Numbered from the stretch's first letter, positions 34,411-43,959 are shown. The stretch: DNA of 64,000 bases from Clostridia bacterium (GCA_910576205.1 CAJTHL010000002.1:286477-350476), one strand, 5' to 3'. Numbers and translations are program-made. The notes: generated by a model not told the origin, from the letters alone.

Positions 34411-35460
34411 TTACTCAAAGACAACCGCTACCTTGCCGCACTGGCCGCCTGCCATAAGGGAGTACGCCTCGTCGGCCTTCTCCAGGGGAAATTCGTGAGT
34501 AATCAGATCCTCGGGATGGATTCCCCAGCGGACAAGACGCTCCACCAGCTCCTCCATTCTCCACAGAGAGGTTACCCAGGAGCCGTAGATGGTTTTCTGG
34601 CCGTGCATAATGTCGGGGCTGGGCTCAAAGGTGCAGGTATTTCCCTCGCCCACAAACACGATTTTTCCCCAGTCCCTGGTGGCGCGGATGGCCAGCTGGC
34701 GGCCCGCGTCGCTGGCGCTGGCGTCAATGGCCCGCTCCACGCCCTGGCCGCCGGTGGCTTTGCGGATATTTTCCAGGGTATCCGCGCCGGGTTTAAATAC
34801 CTCGTCCACCAGACCCAGCTTCTTTGCCAGGTCGATGCGGTAATCGTTCATCTCTACACCGATAAGTTTATTGGCGCCCATGGCCTTTGCCACCATCAGC
34901 GCGGCCAGGCCCACAGGCCCAAGGCCTGTCACAAGCACGGCGTCGTTTCCGCACACGCCGATCTTCTCAATGGCCTCATACACCGTGCCGAATCCGCAGG
35001 CCACCTGGGCTCCGTCCTTGTAGGTCAGCTCGTCGGGCAGCGCAATCAGATCCTTTTCATCCGCCAGAATATAGGGAGCCATGCCGCCGTTCCTCTGCCA
35101 GCCGTATGCCGCCCTGTGCTTGCTGCGACAGGAAATAAAATAGCCTCTCCGGCAGTCGTTGCAGACGCCGCAGCCGGAAATATGATAGACGATCACCCGG
35201 TCGCCCTTCTGAAACCTTTTGAGGCCCTCTCCCTCCTCCACAATAATACCGCAGGGCTCATGGCCTGCCACCATGCCGGGAATGTACCCTTCCGCGCCTT
35301 TTCCCGTGTGCTCCCGGTAAATGCAGCGGATATCGCTTCCGCAGATGGTCGTAGCCTTGGTCTGAATCAGTACCTGGCCGTGGCCCGGCTTTGGAATGTC
35401 AAATTCCTTCAGCTCCACCGTGCTGTTGCCTGGCAGAATTGCACCCATCATTTTTTCCAT
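34411..35460 (-). CDS. Zinc-dependent alcohol dehydrogenase (polyol-type)
   Basis: 349 residues of the medium-chain dehydrogenase family: catalytic Zn site CGSDIRC and GHEP, structural Zn Cys cluster CGVCNDCRRGYFISC (about 93-107), and the Rossmann GLGPVGLAAL motif (about 175-184). It resembles sorbitol or threonine dehydrogenases. It heads a two-gene operon with the aldo/keto reductase. The substrate is unknown; L-threonine, sorbitol and other polyols are all possible. Confidence 0.9.
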   Translation of the reverse strand: MEKMMGAILPGNSTVELKEFDIPKPGHGQVLIQTKATTICGSDIRCIYREHTGKGAEGYIPGMVAGHEPCGIIVEEGEGLKRFQKGDRVIVYHISGCGVCNDCRRGYFISCRSKHRAAYGWQRNGGMAPYILADEKDLIALPDELTYKDGAQVACGFGTVYEAIEKIGVCGNDAVLVTGLGPVGLAALMVAKAMGANKLIGVEMNDYRIDLAKKLGLVDEVFKPGADTLENIRKATGGQGVERAIDASASDAGRQLAIRATRDWGKIVFVGEGNTCTFEPSPDIMHGQKTIYGSWVTSLWRMEELVERLVRWGIHPEDLITHEFPLEKADEAYSLMAGGQCGKVAVVFE

Positions 35461-35695
35461 GTCTTTTTCCTCCGTTTCTCTGTCCGCAGGCAGTATATAC
35501 GGGCAAAGCCTGCGCGTTTATGCCGCCTGTCTGGTATTTTCATTATAGCGGTTTTGCATTCCGATAGGAATAGAAAAAGCAGACATTTTCCATATTTTTT
35601 TGTCGTGTTTTCGAAGGTTTGCAAAATAACCGCAGCTACTCTATTGACCGCAACAGCTCCAGCCTTCTTCTCCACATCGGTTAATCGGGATAATT

Positions 35696-37081
35696 TTATT
35701 TTGGTATGATTAACACCACTTTGAATCCACCATATTCACTATGGTCTATTAAAATTTCTCCCTTATGCCCTTTTATAATCTGTTTCACAATAAGCAGTCC
35801 CAGACCGTGCCGCTGTTGGGTGGTATTTGTATCACAGATCATATAATGGGGCGTATTGTTCAGCCTGTCAATCTGTTCGTCGGAAGCTCCTATACCGTTA
35901 TCTTCAACAAAAATCCTACAGGTATTGTTATCCTCAACAACGGACACATAAATCACACACCCCTTTTCATTGTGGTTTATGCTGTTCTGAATAAGGTTTG
36001 ATACTGCGCGTTTCAGCAAATCCTTATCCGCATTAATGTAACAGGCAGACAGAGTATCGGCGGTTTTCCATGCAATCGGAAATTTATCGTCAATATTTGT
36101 GTTCATAAAATCCACAATAACCTGCCGGATAATGGATATTGCATTTTCCTGCTTCATTATCAGGGGCTGCATATCATATTCAAGCCTGGAAGCGAGATTG
36201 AGGTCGTTAATCAGATCTTTCATCCGGCTGCTTTGCTTTACCATGACAGCGGCTTTTTTGCGCTCCATCTCCGACAGATTTTTTGAATTTTCCAACTGTC
36301 CGGCGTAACCCATAATCATTGACAGCGGCGTTCTGATATCATGGGAAACACCCGCGATCCAGTTTGCCCTTGCGGTTTCTTTTTTTCGCAGCAGTTCAGC
36401 CTGCATTTGTAATATTTCCGATGTTTTATTGATTTTTTCCGCCAATTCAGAAAACACGCCTTTTTCTTTCATATGGACAGGACTGCCGTCTGACAAACTC
36501 TGTATTCCATTTATTATCGGCCTGATGGAACGTAACAGCTTTGAATCAACGGCAACATATATGAGGAAAATCAAGACCATATTGACAGCCAGAATAAGTA
36601 TTGTATTTTGGGGTAAATCTGCAATAAAGCTATAGTCCCAGCTTGCCCTCGTATGCTTCCAGAATCTGTCTTTGGGAAATCCTAATACCAATAATCCGTT
36701 CTGGGCTTCTCCCGTAAAAGTGGGATATCCGTCTATATAGCCCCGCGTCAGCTCGGCTATATCCGGTAATGAATACTGCATAGGAAGATTTCCTGGCAGA
36801 TTATCTGTCTGCCATACAACCTGCCGGGTATCATTGTCAATAAGGAAAGCCCAGGCATTCTCTTCTTTTAGTCTGGCCGTTACATCATCAGATACAAAAT
36901 AGCCGCTGTCTGTTAACTGCAATGCGGCCCCCGTATGCTCCGCCATATCCCACGGAGAAAATGTTGACGTATTTCTTACAAAGACTACCGCAAAAAAGGC
37001 AATATTCAAAGTAATAAGAAGTATTGTGCTTAAACTCATGATCCCCACAAAGCGGCGTATTAGTTTTGGAATACTTTTCAT
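35696..37081 (-). CDS. Sensor histidine kinase
   Basis: 461 residues: two membrane segments (about 13-35 and 160-182) flanking an extracellular sensor domain of about 125 residues, HAMP-like linker, His box ANWIAGVSHDIRTPLS (His near 248), and the ATP-binding N, G1 and G2 boxes (SNLIQNSINHN, VEDNGIGA, RHGLGLLIVKQI). It would phosphorylate the adjacent regulator. Its gene overlaps or abuts the regulator gene by one base and is divergent from the ABC exporter, a layout typical of antimicrobial-peptide sensing systems in Firmicutes. Confidence 0.93.
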   Translation of the reverse strand: MKSIPKLIRRFVGIMSLSTILLITLNIAFFAVVFVRNTSTFSPWDMAEHTGAALQLTDSGYFVSDDVTARLKEENAWAFLIDNDTRQVVWQTDNLPGNLPMQYSLPDIAELTRGYIDGYPTFTGEAQNGLLVLGFPKDRFWKHTRASWDYSFIADLPQNTILILAVNMVLIFLIYVAVDSKLLRSIRPIINGIQSLSDGSPVHMKEKGVFSELAEKINKTSEILQMQAELLRKKETARANWIAGVSHDIRTPLSMIMGYAGQLENSKNLSEMERKKAAVMVKQSSRMKDLINDLNLASRLEYDMQPLIMKQENAISIIRQVIVDFMNTNIDDKFPIAWKTADTLSACYINADKDLLKRAVSNLIQNSINHNEKGCVIYVSVVEDNNTCRIFVEDNGIGASDEQIDRLNNTPHYMICDTNTTQQRHGLGLLIVKQIIKGHKGEILIDHSEYGGFKVVLIIPK

Positions 37082-37082
37082 G

Positions 37083-37787
37083 CTATTTCCCCTTTATCAT
37101 TAATTTATAACCTAACCCCCTGACCGTAACCAGCGAAACGGGGTGCGAGGGATTTTGTTCTATTTTTTCCCGGATACGGCGTATATGGGCCATTAAAGAA
37201 TTTTCATATCCAAAGGGATTGTCGCCCCATGCCGCTTCGCACAATGCGTCAATCGTCACAATACGCCCGGCATTACGGTATAAGGCAGACAGTAAATCAT
37301 GTTCTTTTGCCGTCAATGGAATGTGTTCACCGTTTTTTATGATTTCAGCGCGGGAAAAGTCAATCTGGCTGCCGTGTAAGCATACAAGAGGATTTTCATC
37401 TTTGTAGCTTCTGCGTAAAATTGCCATGACGCGAAACAAAAGCTCTTTTGGCAAAAAGGGTTTTACGATATAATCATCAGCCCCTAAACCAAAGCCTTTG
37501 CATTTATCATCCTCTTCGCCCCGGGCAGTAAGAAAAAGAATAGGGTAATCGCTGCCTTTCCTTAACTGTTCCATTAACTCAAACCCGTTACCGTCAGGAA
37601 GCATTACGTCAAATACCGCTAATTCCGGGCGGGATTTTTCAGCCTGTTCCATAGCTTCTCTCACATTTTTTGCAGTTTTGACATTTTGAAATCCGTATTC
37701 AATTAAAATAGACAAAACCATATCCAGAAGCTCCTGTTCATCATCAACGACCAGTATACGTTTATTCAGCAGATAATCTTCATTCAT
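37083..37787 (-). CDS. OmpR-family response regulator
   Basis: 234 residues: receiver domain with phospho-acceptor Asp in VFDVMLPDG (about residue 55) and acidic pocket ILVVDDEQE at the start, Lys in VKPF; C-terminal winged helix (about 135-230, LTAKEHDLLSAL, GYENSLMAHIRRIREKI). ATG 37787 is chosen; an extension of 6 residues lies in the ribosome-site region. It probably activates the divergent ABC operon via the phased repeats at 37871-37931. Confidence 0.94.
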   Translation of the reverse strand: MNEDYLLNKRILVVDDEQELLDMVLSILIEYGFQNVKTAKNVREAMEQAEKSRPELAVFDVMLPDGNGFELMEQLRKGSDYPILFLTARGEEDDKCKGFGLGADDYIVKPFLPKELLFRVMAILRRSYKDENPLVCLHGSQIDFSRAEIIKNGEHIPLTAKEHDLLSALYRNAGRIVTIDALCEAAWGDNPFGYENSLMAHIRRIREKIEQNPSHPVSLVTVRGLGYKLMIKGK

Positions 37788-37870
37788 CGTACAATCCCCT
37801 TTCACATCTGCATCATACTTTCTTTGTTATTTTATCATATCATTGTGAATTTTTTCTGGATTTCTGAAAA

Positions 37871-37931
37871 TGTAAGGTAAATGTAAGGCAAAGAGAATGT
37901 TGCTGTAAGGCTGCTCCTGTATCATGTAAGC
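37871..37931 (+). promoter_or_regulatory. Helically phased TGTAAG repeats upstream of the ABC exporter
   Basis: TGTAAGG occurs at 37871-37877, 37882-37888 and 37904-37910, and TGTAAGC at 37925-37931. Starts are 11, 22 and 21 bases apart, so the sites lie on one face of the helix. A TATCAT (37919-37924) could be the -10 box. This arrangement is typical of OmpR-type activator sites. Confidence 0.55.
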
Positions 37932-37950
37932 AATGAAAGGAGATGTTTCT

Positions 37951-38715
37951 ATGAATTACATGATTACAACAAAACAGCTGACTAAAAAATACAAATCTTT
38001 TGTCGCTGTAAATAACGTTTCGCTGAACATTCGGAAAGGCAGTATTTACGGCTTTCTGGGTCCCAACGGTGCGGGAAAATCCACTACGATGAAAATGCTC
38101 TTGGGATTGACTGCGCCCACAAAAGGCAGTTTTACCATCGACGGAAAGCAGTTTCCCAATGACCGCCTTTCCATTTTGAAAGAAGTAGGTTCCTTTATCG
38201 AATCGCCCTCTTTTTATGCAAATCTGACAGGCAGAGAAAACCTTGACATTATCCGCCGCATTTTGGGACTTCCCAGAGATTCCGTTACGGACGCATTGGA
38301 GCTTGTGGGGCTTTCTGAATTTGGCGGGCGGCTTGCAAAAAAATACTCCCTGGGGATGAAGCAGCGGCTGGGACTTGCCGGAGCTTTGCTTGGCAGACCG
38401 CCTGTTTTGATTTTAGATGAACCTACAAACGGACTTGACCCGTCCGGCATACATGAAATCCGGAATCTGATTAAATCGCTGCCCGGTCTTTACGACTGTA
38501 CGGTTCTTATTTCTTCCCATATGCTGTCTGAAATCGAGTTAATGGCAGACGATATAGGAATCCTCAATCACGGTCGTTTGCTGTTTGAGGGCAGCCTGGA
38601 CGAATTACGAAAGAACGCATTACAGTCCGGATTTGCTGCGGATCATCTGGAAGATATGTTCCTGTCTATGGTTGATAAAGACAATGCGGGCAGAAAGCGG
38701 AGGGCGAAGCTATGA
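37951..38715 (+). CDS. ABC transporter ATPase, peptide-antibiotic export/immunity type
   Basis: 254 residues, BcrA/LanF-type. Walker A GPNGAGKST at about 36-44, signature SLGMKQRLGLAGALL at about 134-148, Walker B ILDEPTNGLD at about 156-165. The start follows AAAGGAG. It overlaps the first permease gene by 4 bases. With the next two genes it forms an ABC2-type exporter, and the adjacent two-component system suggests induction by an antimicrobial peptide such as a lantibiotic or bacitracin; neither is shown by sequence. Confidence 0.92.
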   Translation: MNYMITTKQLTKKYKSFVAVNNVSLNIRKGSIYGFLGPNGAGKSTTMKMLLGLTAPTKGSFTIDGKQFPNDRLSILKEVGSFIESPSFYANLTGRENLDIIRRILGLPRDSVTDALELVGLSEFGGRLAKKYSLGMKQRLGLAGALLGRPPVLILDEPTNGLDPSGIHEIRNLIKSLPGLYDCTVLISSHMLSEIELMADDIGILNHGRLLFEGSLDELRKNALQSGFAADHLEDMFLSMVDKDNAGRKRRAKL

Positions 38716-39437
38716 AGACATTTACCATGGAGCTTAGAAAAGAAAAACGCACGGGCATTATTCCGTTCATGCTTGCAGTCGGCATTTTGGGGGCGGCATA
38801 CGCCTTTGCCTTTTTCCTTGTTCAAAAAGACACGCTTTTAAATCTGCCCTTAGCGCCTATGGACGTGCTGCTTACGCAGATGTACGGCGTGATTATGGTT
38901 CTGAATATGTTCGGTATCATCGTCGCCGCCTGTATGATTTACAATATGGAATTTAAGGGAAATGCCGTTAAAAAAATGTATATGCTCCCTGTGCGTGTTC
39001 CGGTGATGTACTTTTGCAAATTTCTGATATTAACTACTATGCTCTTTCTTGCAATGGTTTTTCAGAATCTGGCGCTTACCAGAATTGGTCTGACGGATTT
39101 ACCCCAGGGCTCATTTGAATTTGAGACGCAGCTGGCTTTTGCCGCATATACGTTTATTACGTCAATGCCCGTATTATCTCTTATGGTTTTCCTATCTTCC
39201 CGCTCACCCAATATGTGGGTGCCTCTTGGTATCGGTGTTGCAGGATTTTTAAGTGGTATGGCATTGGCTTCGCCGGATAATGTTCTGCTCTTAATACATC
39301 CCTTTGTGATTATGCTGAAACCCGCTGCCGCCATGAATATACAGCCGAATACTATAGTTGTGGTTTTTTCGCTGGTTGAAACAGCCGGTTTCCTTTTTTT
39401 CGGATTATGGGCTGCTGAATACCTGCGCTATGAATAA
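38712..39437 (+). CDS. ABC-2 type permease, lantibiotic-immunity/BcrB-like
   Basis: 241 residues with six hydrophobic segments and a short cytosolic N-terminus (TMELRKEKRTG), the pattern of MutE/EpiE or BcrB-type permease subunits. It overlaps the ATPase gene by 4 bases and precedes the second permease by 13. It probably forms a heteromeric channel with it. Confidence 0.85.
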   Translation: MKTFTMELRKEKRTGIIPFMLAVGILGAAYAFAFFLVQKDTLLNLPLAPMDVLLTQMYGVIMVLNMFGIIVAACMIYNMEFKGNAVKKMYMLPVRVPVMYFCKFLILTTMLFLAMVFQNLALTRIGLTDLPQGSFEFETQLAFAAYTFITSMPVLSLMVFLSSRSPNMWVPLGIGVAGFLSGMALASPDNVLLLIHPFVIMLKPAAAMNIQPNTIVVVFSLVETAGFLFFGLWAAEYLRYE

Positions 39438-39450
39438 GGAGGTGTAGAAT

Positions 39451-40215
39451 ATGCGCTTTTGGGAATTACTTAAAATCGAGTTCGGGAAAGTAAAACGAGG
39501 TAAAATAATCCCTCTGATTTTTATCGCTCCGCTGCTGGTGGTGGCTTCCGGCGTAGCCAGCCTGCAAAATTATTTTTCGCCGGAATATACAGATGCATGG
39601 GCGGCTATGTTCATTCAGAGCGCGTTGGTTTATGCCTATTATCTGCTTCCCTTCAGCATGATCGTTGTGTGCGTGATGATTGCGGGACGCGAAACGGCAA
39701 ACAACGGAATTTTGAAAATGTTAGCCCTGCCCGTCAGCCGTTATGCCCTGTCAGCCGCAAAATTCTGCGTGCTTCTCTTTTATTTGTTAATGGAAATGGC
39801 TGTTTTTCTTATTGTTTTTGTGATAACAGGCTTCCTTGCAGCCAGCAATACAGGAATTACGGAAGCATTGCCGCTTATGTATTTATTGAAGTGGTGTGCC
39901 GGACTATTTTTTACTATGCTCCCCGGTGCGGCGGCAATGTGGGCAATTACGGTACTATTTGAAAAACCGTTGCTGTCCGTGGGTTTAAATCTGCTTCTTG
40001 TTATCCCCGGCGTATTAATGGCAAATACACCCCTTTGGGTTGTCTACCCTTATTGTTACAGCGGTTATCTGGTTTCCTACTCCCTGCATGATTTTACGGC
40101 AAAGGGGGGGAGCGCCGGTTTTAACCTGTTCCCATTTTTACCATGTGCACTTCTGGTTTTTGTGTTGGCGCTTACAGCGGCGGTGAAATGTTTTGGAAAA
40201 AAGGAAATGAGGTAA
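39451..40215 (+). CDS. ABC-2 type permease, lantibiotic-immunity/BcrB-like
   Basis: 254 residues with six hydrophobic segments, N-terminal cytosolic FWELLKIEFGKVKRGKI, and conserved ALPVSRYALSAAKF in the first cytosolic loop, typical of MutG/EpiG-type subunits. It is the third gene of the exporter operon. The GGAGGTGTAGA site precedes the ATG. Confidence 0.85.
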   Translation: MRFWELLKIEFGKVKRGKIIPLIFIAPLLVVASGVASLQNYFSPEYTDAWAAMFIQSALVYAYYLLPFSMIVVCVMIAGRETANNGILKMLALPVSRYALSAAKFCVLLFYLLMEMAVFLIVFVITGFLAASNTGITEALPLMYLLKWCAGLFFTMLPGAAAMWAITVLFEKPLLSVGLNLLLVIPGVLMANTPLWVVYPYCYSGYLVSYSLHDFTAKGGSAGFNLFPFLPCALLVFVLALTAAVKCFGKKEMR

Positions 40216-40226
40216 GGGATGGAAAA

Positions 40227-40266
40227 GGAGCCACAAAACACGCCATCCCGCGCATTTTATGGCTCC
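40227..40266. terminator. Bidirectional terminator between exporter and dehydrogenase
   Basis: GGAGCCA (40227-40233) pairs with TGGCTCC (40260-40266), extended by AAAA/TTTT. It separates the plus-strand exporter operon from the minus-strand dehydrogenase. Confidence 0.6.
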
Positions 40267-40291
40267 TCTCCCGGATATCCCTGTTTCGCTG

Positions 40292-41341
40292 CTATTTAAT
40301 TACCTTTATGACAGACTTCACAATATCCGCCTTATTCTTCACGCTCTTATCCATGGCGTTTTGCACGTCATCCAGGGGGAATACGTCGGTTACAATCCCC
40401 TTCAGATTTACCTTGCCCTGGGCCACAGCCTCAATGGCCATGGGGTAAATATGACGGTAACGGAACACGGTCTTAAAGGTGAGCTCCTTGTCAAGGGCCA
40501 GGCCGACAGGCAGGGTCAGCTCGCCTGTGGCGGAATAGCCCACCAGCACAATGGTAGCACCTTTCTTGGTGAAATGAATAGCCTGGCGGGTGGTAATCTC
40601 GGAGCCTGCGGCCTCGATAACCAGGTCTGCGCCTTTTCCGTCTGTCAGCTTAAGAATCTCTTCTACAGTGTCCTTCTCTTTGCCGTTGATAACGTCTGTG
40701 GCTCCAAGCTCCAGGGCCTTCTCCAGACGCTTCTGCATCACGTCCACCACAATAACGCGTGATACGCCCATGGCCTTTAAAGCCATCATGGATACCAGGC
40801 CGATGCACCCTGCGCCTGTCACTACGGCAGTCTGGCCGGCCTGTGCGCCGCCCTGTCTGGCTGCGTGGAAGCCTACGGCCAGGGGCTCGATAAGGGCCGC
40901 CTCCATGGTGTCCATGTTATCGGGAATCTTAAAGCACAGGGCTGCCTCATGGGCTACATAGTCCTGGAATACGCCGTCTACTGGCGGTGTGGCAAAGAAA
41001 ATCACGTCCGGGCACAGATTGTAGCGGCCGGTCTTGCAGAATTCGCACTTGCCGCAGGTCTTTCCCGGCTCCAGGGCTACCCTGTCGCCTACCTTTAAGT
41101 GGGTTACCGCAGAACCTGTCTCCACCACGGTGCCCCCGGCCTCATGGCCCAGCACAAAGGGGGGCTTTACAATGTTTGCGCCGATTCCGCCATGCTCATA
41201 ATAATGCAGATCGGAACCGCATACGCCCACGTACTCTATCTTCACCAGCACCTCGTCCGCCTGGGGTTTGGGAATGTCCCGTTCCGTAAGCTCAATTTTG
41301 GCAACATCCGTCATAACAGCAACTCTCATTTTACCTTCCAT
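40292..41341 (-). CDS. Zinc-dependent polyol dehydrogenase (sorbitol/xylitol type)
   Basis: 349 residues, medium-chain dehydrogenase. Catalytic zinc ligands lie in VGVCGSDLHYYEHG and LGHEAGG, the structural zinc Cys cluster in CGKCEFCKTGRYNLC (about 95-109), and the nucleotide motif GAGCIGLVS is at about 173-181. It most resembles sorbitol/xylitol (L-iditol) 2-dehydrogenases that oxidise a polyol to a ketose with NAD. Start 41341 follows AGGAGGAAAC; the frame reaches 41422 but that part is the repeat. It is downstream of the fused E1 gene. Confidence 0.9.
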   Translation of the reverse strand: MEGKMRVAVMTDVAKIELTERDIPKPQADEVLVKIEYVGVCGSDLHYYEHGGIGANIVKPPFVLGHEAGGTVVETGSAVTHLKVGDRVALEPGKTCGKCEFCKTGRYNLCPDVIFFATPPVDGVFQDYVAHEAALCFKIPDNMDTMEAALIEPLAVGFHAARQGGAQAGQTAVVTGAGCIGLVSMMALKAMGVSRVIVVDVMQKRLEKALELGATDVINGKEKDTVEEILKLTDGKGADLVIEAAGSEITTRQAIHFTKKGATIVLVGYSATGELTLPVGLALDKELTFKTVFRYRHIYPMAIEAVAQGKVNLKGIVTDVFPLDDVQNAMDKSVKNKADIVKSVIKVIK

Positions 41342-41350
41342 ATCTTTGTT

Positions 41351-41477
41351 TCCTCCTATTCTGGTTCCGCATCTGGCCTCCCAAACCCCTGGGGTCTGGA
41401 AGAATTTCCGGCTGCTCTGCATCCTGAAATCCTTCCGGGGCTTTGTACGGCCATATGCTGTTTTTTAGTTTCCATAT
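41351..41477 (-). repeat. Dispersed RBS-linked repeat, long copy 5
   Basis: Minus-strand blocks: ATGGAAACTAAAAAACAGCA, ATGGCCGTACAAAG, CCCCGGAAGG, then after an insert of about 70 bases GATGCGGAACCAGAATAGGAGG, the ribosome site of the polyol dehydrogenase. The first half matches copy 1 closely; the insert is unique. Confidence 0.55.
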
Positions 41478-41478
41478 T

Positions 41479-43959
41479 TTATACGCCAAGGCCTAAGCGG
41501 CGCAAAAGCTCCTCGTTGGACATATCCACTTTCCTCTCGTACCCTGGCAGAGGGAAGAAATTCTCGTGGATGGCGTCTATGTACCACTGGGCCTGGGGCG
41601 CGTACTCGTGGTCGTACTCAAAGGCCGGGGTGATCCAGTTGCGGGCGCCCACTACCACAGGGGGGCCGTCCAGATAGTCGAAGGCCAGACGGGTAATGTT
41701 TTCCGCCATGTCGTTTAAGATGCTTCCCCTTGTGACGGCGTCGCTGGTCAGCAGAATGAAACCGGTCTTTTTCACCGATTCCACCACCTTCTCATAGTGG
41801 AAGGGCACCAGGCTTCTGGCGTCGATAATCTCCGCCGATACGCCAAACTCCTTCTCCAGGCGGTCTGCGGCCTCAAGGGCCCGGTACAGGGTGGCTCCCG
41901 CGCTTAGGATAGTGACATCTTTTCCTTCACGCTTGATATCCGGCTCCCCAATGGGAATCTCATAGTATTCCTCCGGCACGCCCCCCTCGTGGAACATCTC
42001 GCCCATGTCGTAAATCCGCTGGCACTCAAAGAATACCACCGGGTCCGTGCCGGACAGAGCGCTGTTCATAAGGCCCTTGGCGTCGTAGGGCGTAGCCGGG
42101 ATCACTACCTTCAGCCCCGGAATATGGGATACCAGGGAGGAGGGATCCTGGGAGTGCTGGGCCCCGTACTTGGAACCGATGGTGGCCCGAAGCACCACGG
42201 GAACCTTTAAGGCCCCGCCGCTCATGGCCTGCCATTTTGCCATCTGATTAAAGATTTCATCCCCGGCACAGCCCAGGAAATCCGCGAACATCAGTTCAAC
42301 TACCGCCCGTCCGCCCGCCATGGCATAACCCACGGCGGAGCCCACGATAGCGCTCTCGGAAATGGGGGCGTTAAACATCCTGTGGTAGGGAAGGGCCTCC
42401 GTAAGCCCTCTGTACACCGAGTAGGAGCCGCCCCAATCCCGGATATCCTCCGCATAGGACACCATGGTGGCGTCCTTCTGAAAGCCCGCCAGAACAGCCT
42501 CAAAGAGGGCGTCCCGGATCTGCACCACCTTTGTCTTTGACAGCTCATTGCCCTGGGCGTCGTACCCAGAGCGGCTGCGCTTTGCAATCTGTTCTAGTCT
42601 GGGATTTCCCGCAAGCTCCTTTACCTCCGGCTTCTCGTCAGAGAGATTTTCCACCCGCTGGTTGGAGAACAGCACATTCTCCACATACCCCGGATTTGCA
42701 GTAAAATCATTCAGAGGAGAAATAACCGGGTCGCTGGCCAGCAGGAAGATCTTTTCATTCTCCTCCTCAATCTGGCTGCGGATGGCCGAAAGCTCCTCCT
42801 CTGTAGCTGCCCCTGCCTCCACAAGACTCCTGGCAAAGGCCGGGATAGCGTCCTGCTCCTCCCAGGCGGCAAACTCCTCTTTTGTCCGGTAGGAGGGATT
42901 CTGATCCGAGGTGGAATGGCCGGTGAGACGGTAGGTCATGACCTCCAGGAGCACAGGGCCCCCTTCCTCCTCCAGAATCTTCTTCTTTCTCCGGTAGGCG
43001 TCGATAACCGCCAGGGGATTGTAGCCGTCCACCCGCTCCGCGTGAAGCTGTGTGGGGGACACGCCGGCGCCAAACCGGGCAGCCTCCCGGTAGGCCATGG
43101 TCTCCCCTCTGGTCTGGCCTCCCATGCCGTAGGAATTGTTTGCAACGTTAAAGAGAATAGGAAGGCCTCCCTTGTTGTAGCCCTCCTCCCACAGCTTCGC
43201 ATACTGGTCCATGGCGGCAAAATTGATGGATTCCCACACCGGGCCCCTGCCCATGGCGCCGTCTCCAATATTTGCCACCACGATTCCCTCTTTCCGGTTA
43301 CACTTTTTAAAGAGGGCCGCCCCGGCAGCCGTGCAGGCGGACGCGCCTACAATGGCGTTGTTGGGATAAATGCCAAAGGGCACGAAAAAGGCGTGCATGG
43401 AGCCTCCCAGCCCGTGGCCGAATCCGATATTTTTGGCGAAAATCTCCGCCATGATTCCGTAGAGGAAAAACGCCCGGGCCTGGTGATGGATATCCTCCCC
43501 GGCAAAATGCTGCCGGATCACTTTGTACTGGGCTCCTCCATGATAGGTTTCCATAATGTGAAGCAGGGTCTCGTCGGATAGCTTGCGAATAGCCGAATAG
43601 GCCTTTGCAATGATTTCATGATGGCCTCTGTGGCCTCCAAAGACAAAGTCATCCCGATTAAGAAGGAACGCCTCCCCCACGGCGTAAGCCTCCTCTCCGA
43701 TAGCCAGATGGGCCGGCCCTGTGTAGGAGAAGGTATGCTCCTTGTATTTGCCATAGATCTTGATGGAGTGAAGCATTTCCTCAAAGGTCCGTATCACATA
43801 CATGTCATGATAGACTGCCAGCAGATCCTCCCTTGTAAGGTTTCCCTCCCTAAGCTCCTGTTCTGCTGTCTTGTTATATACGTTTAGGGGAATATCCTGA
43901 AATGTGATCTTCCCCTTTCCCCGCACCTGGGCGGGATCCACAAACATCGATTTCGGCAT
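41479..43959 (-). CDS. Thiamine-diphosphate-dependent E1-type enzyme, fused alpha and beta chains
   Basis: 826 residues. The N-terminal part (about 40-430) is an E1 alpha-type domain with the ThDP motif GDGAMGRGPVWES and NNSYGMGGQ; the C-terminal part (about 470-810) is E1 beta-type (ISESAIVGSAVGYAMAG, GSKYGAQHSQDPSS). Related enzymes decarboxylate 2-oxo acids or cleave acetoin and pass the acyl unit to an E2, but no E2 or E3 gene lies in the window. It follows the ROK regulator and precedes a polyol dehydrogenase, so it may act on a sugar-derived ketone or 2-oxo acid. Fusion of the chains is uncommon but known. Function open. Confidence 0.85.
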   Translation of the reverse strand: MPKSMFVDPAQVRGKGKITFQDIPLNVYNKTAEQELREGNLTREDLLAVYHDMYVIRTFEEMLHSIKIYGKYKEHTFSYTGPAHLAIGEEAYAVGEAFLLNRDDFVFGGHRGHHEIIAKAYSAIRKLSDETLLHIMETYHGGAQYKVIRQHFAGEDIHHQARAFFLYGIMAEIFAKNIGFGHGLGGSMHAFFVPFGIYPNNAIVGASACTAAGAALFKKCNRKEGIVVANIGDGAMGRGPVWESINFAAMDQYAKLWEEGYNKGGLPILFNVANNSYGMGGQTRGETMAYREAARFGAGVSPTQLHAERVDGYNPLAVIDAYRRKKKILEEEGGPVLLEVMTYRLTGHSTSDQNPSYRTKEEFAAWEEQDAIPAFARSLVEAGAATEEELSAIRSQIEEENEKIFLLASDPVISPLNDFTANPGYVENVLFSNQRVENLSDEKPEVKELAGNPRLEQIAKRSRSGYDAQGNELSKTKVVQIRDALFEAVLAGFQKDATMVSYAEDIRDWGGSYSVYRGLTEALPYHRMFNAPISESAIVGSAVGYAMAGGRAVVELMFADFLGCAGDEIFNQMAKWQAMSGGALKVPVVLRATIGSKYGAQHSQDPSSLVSHIPGLKVVIPATPYDAKGLMNSALSGTDPVVFFECQRIYDMGEMFHEGGVPEEYYEIPIGEPDIKREGKDVTILSAGATLYRALEAADRLEKEFGVSAEIIDARSLVPFHYEKVVESVKKTGFILLTSDAVTRGSILNDMAENITRLAFDYLDGPPVVVGARNWITPAFEYDHEYAPQAQWYIDAIHENFFPLPGYERKVDMSNEELLRRLGLGV

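Noticed and set aside
33613..35709. A 698-codon plus-strand open frame covering the aldo/keto reductase and zinc dehydrogenase.
   Set aside because: It is antisense to two genes with intact catalytic motifs and no family resemblance was seen; the length comes from GC-rich codon bias.
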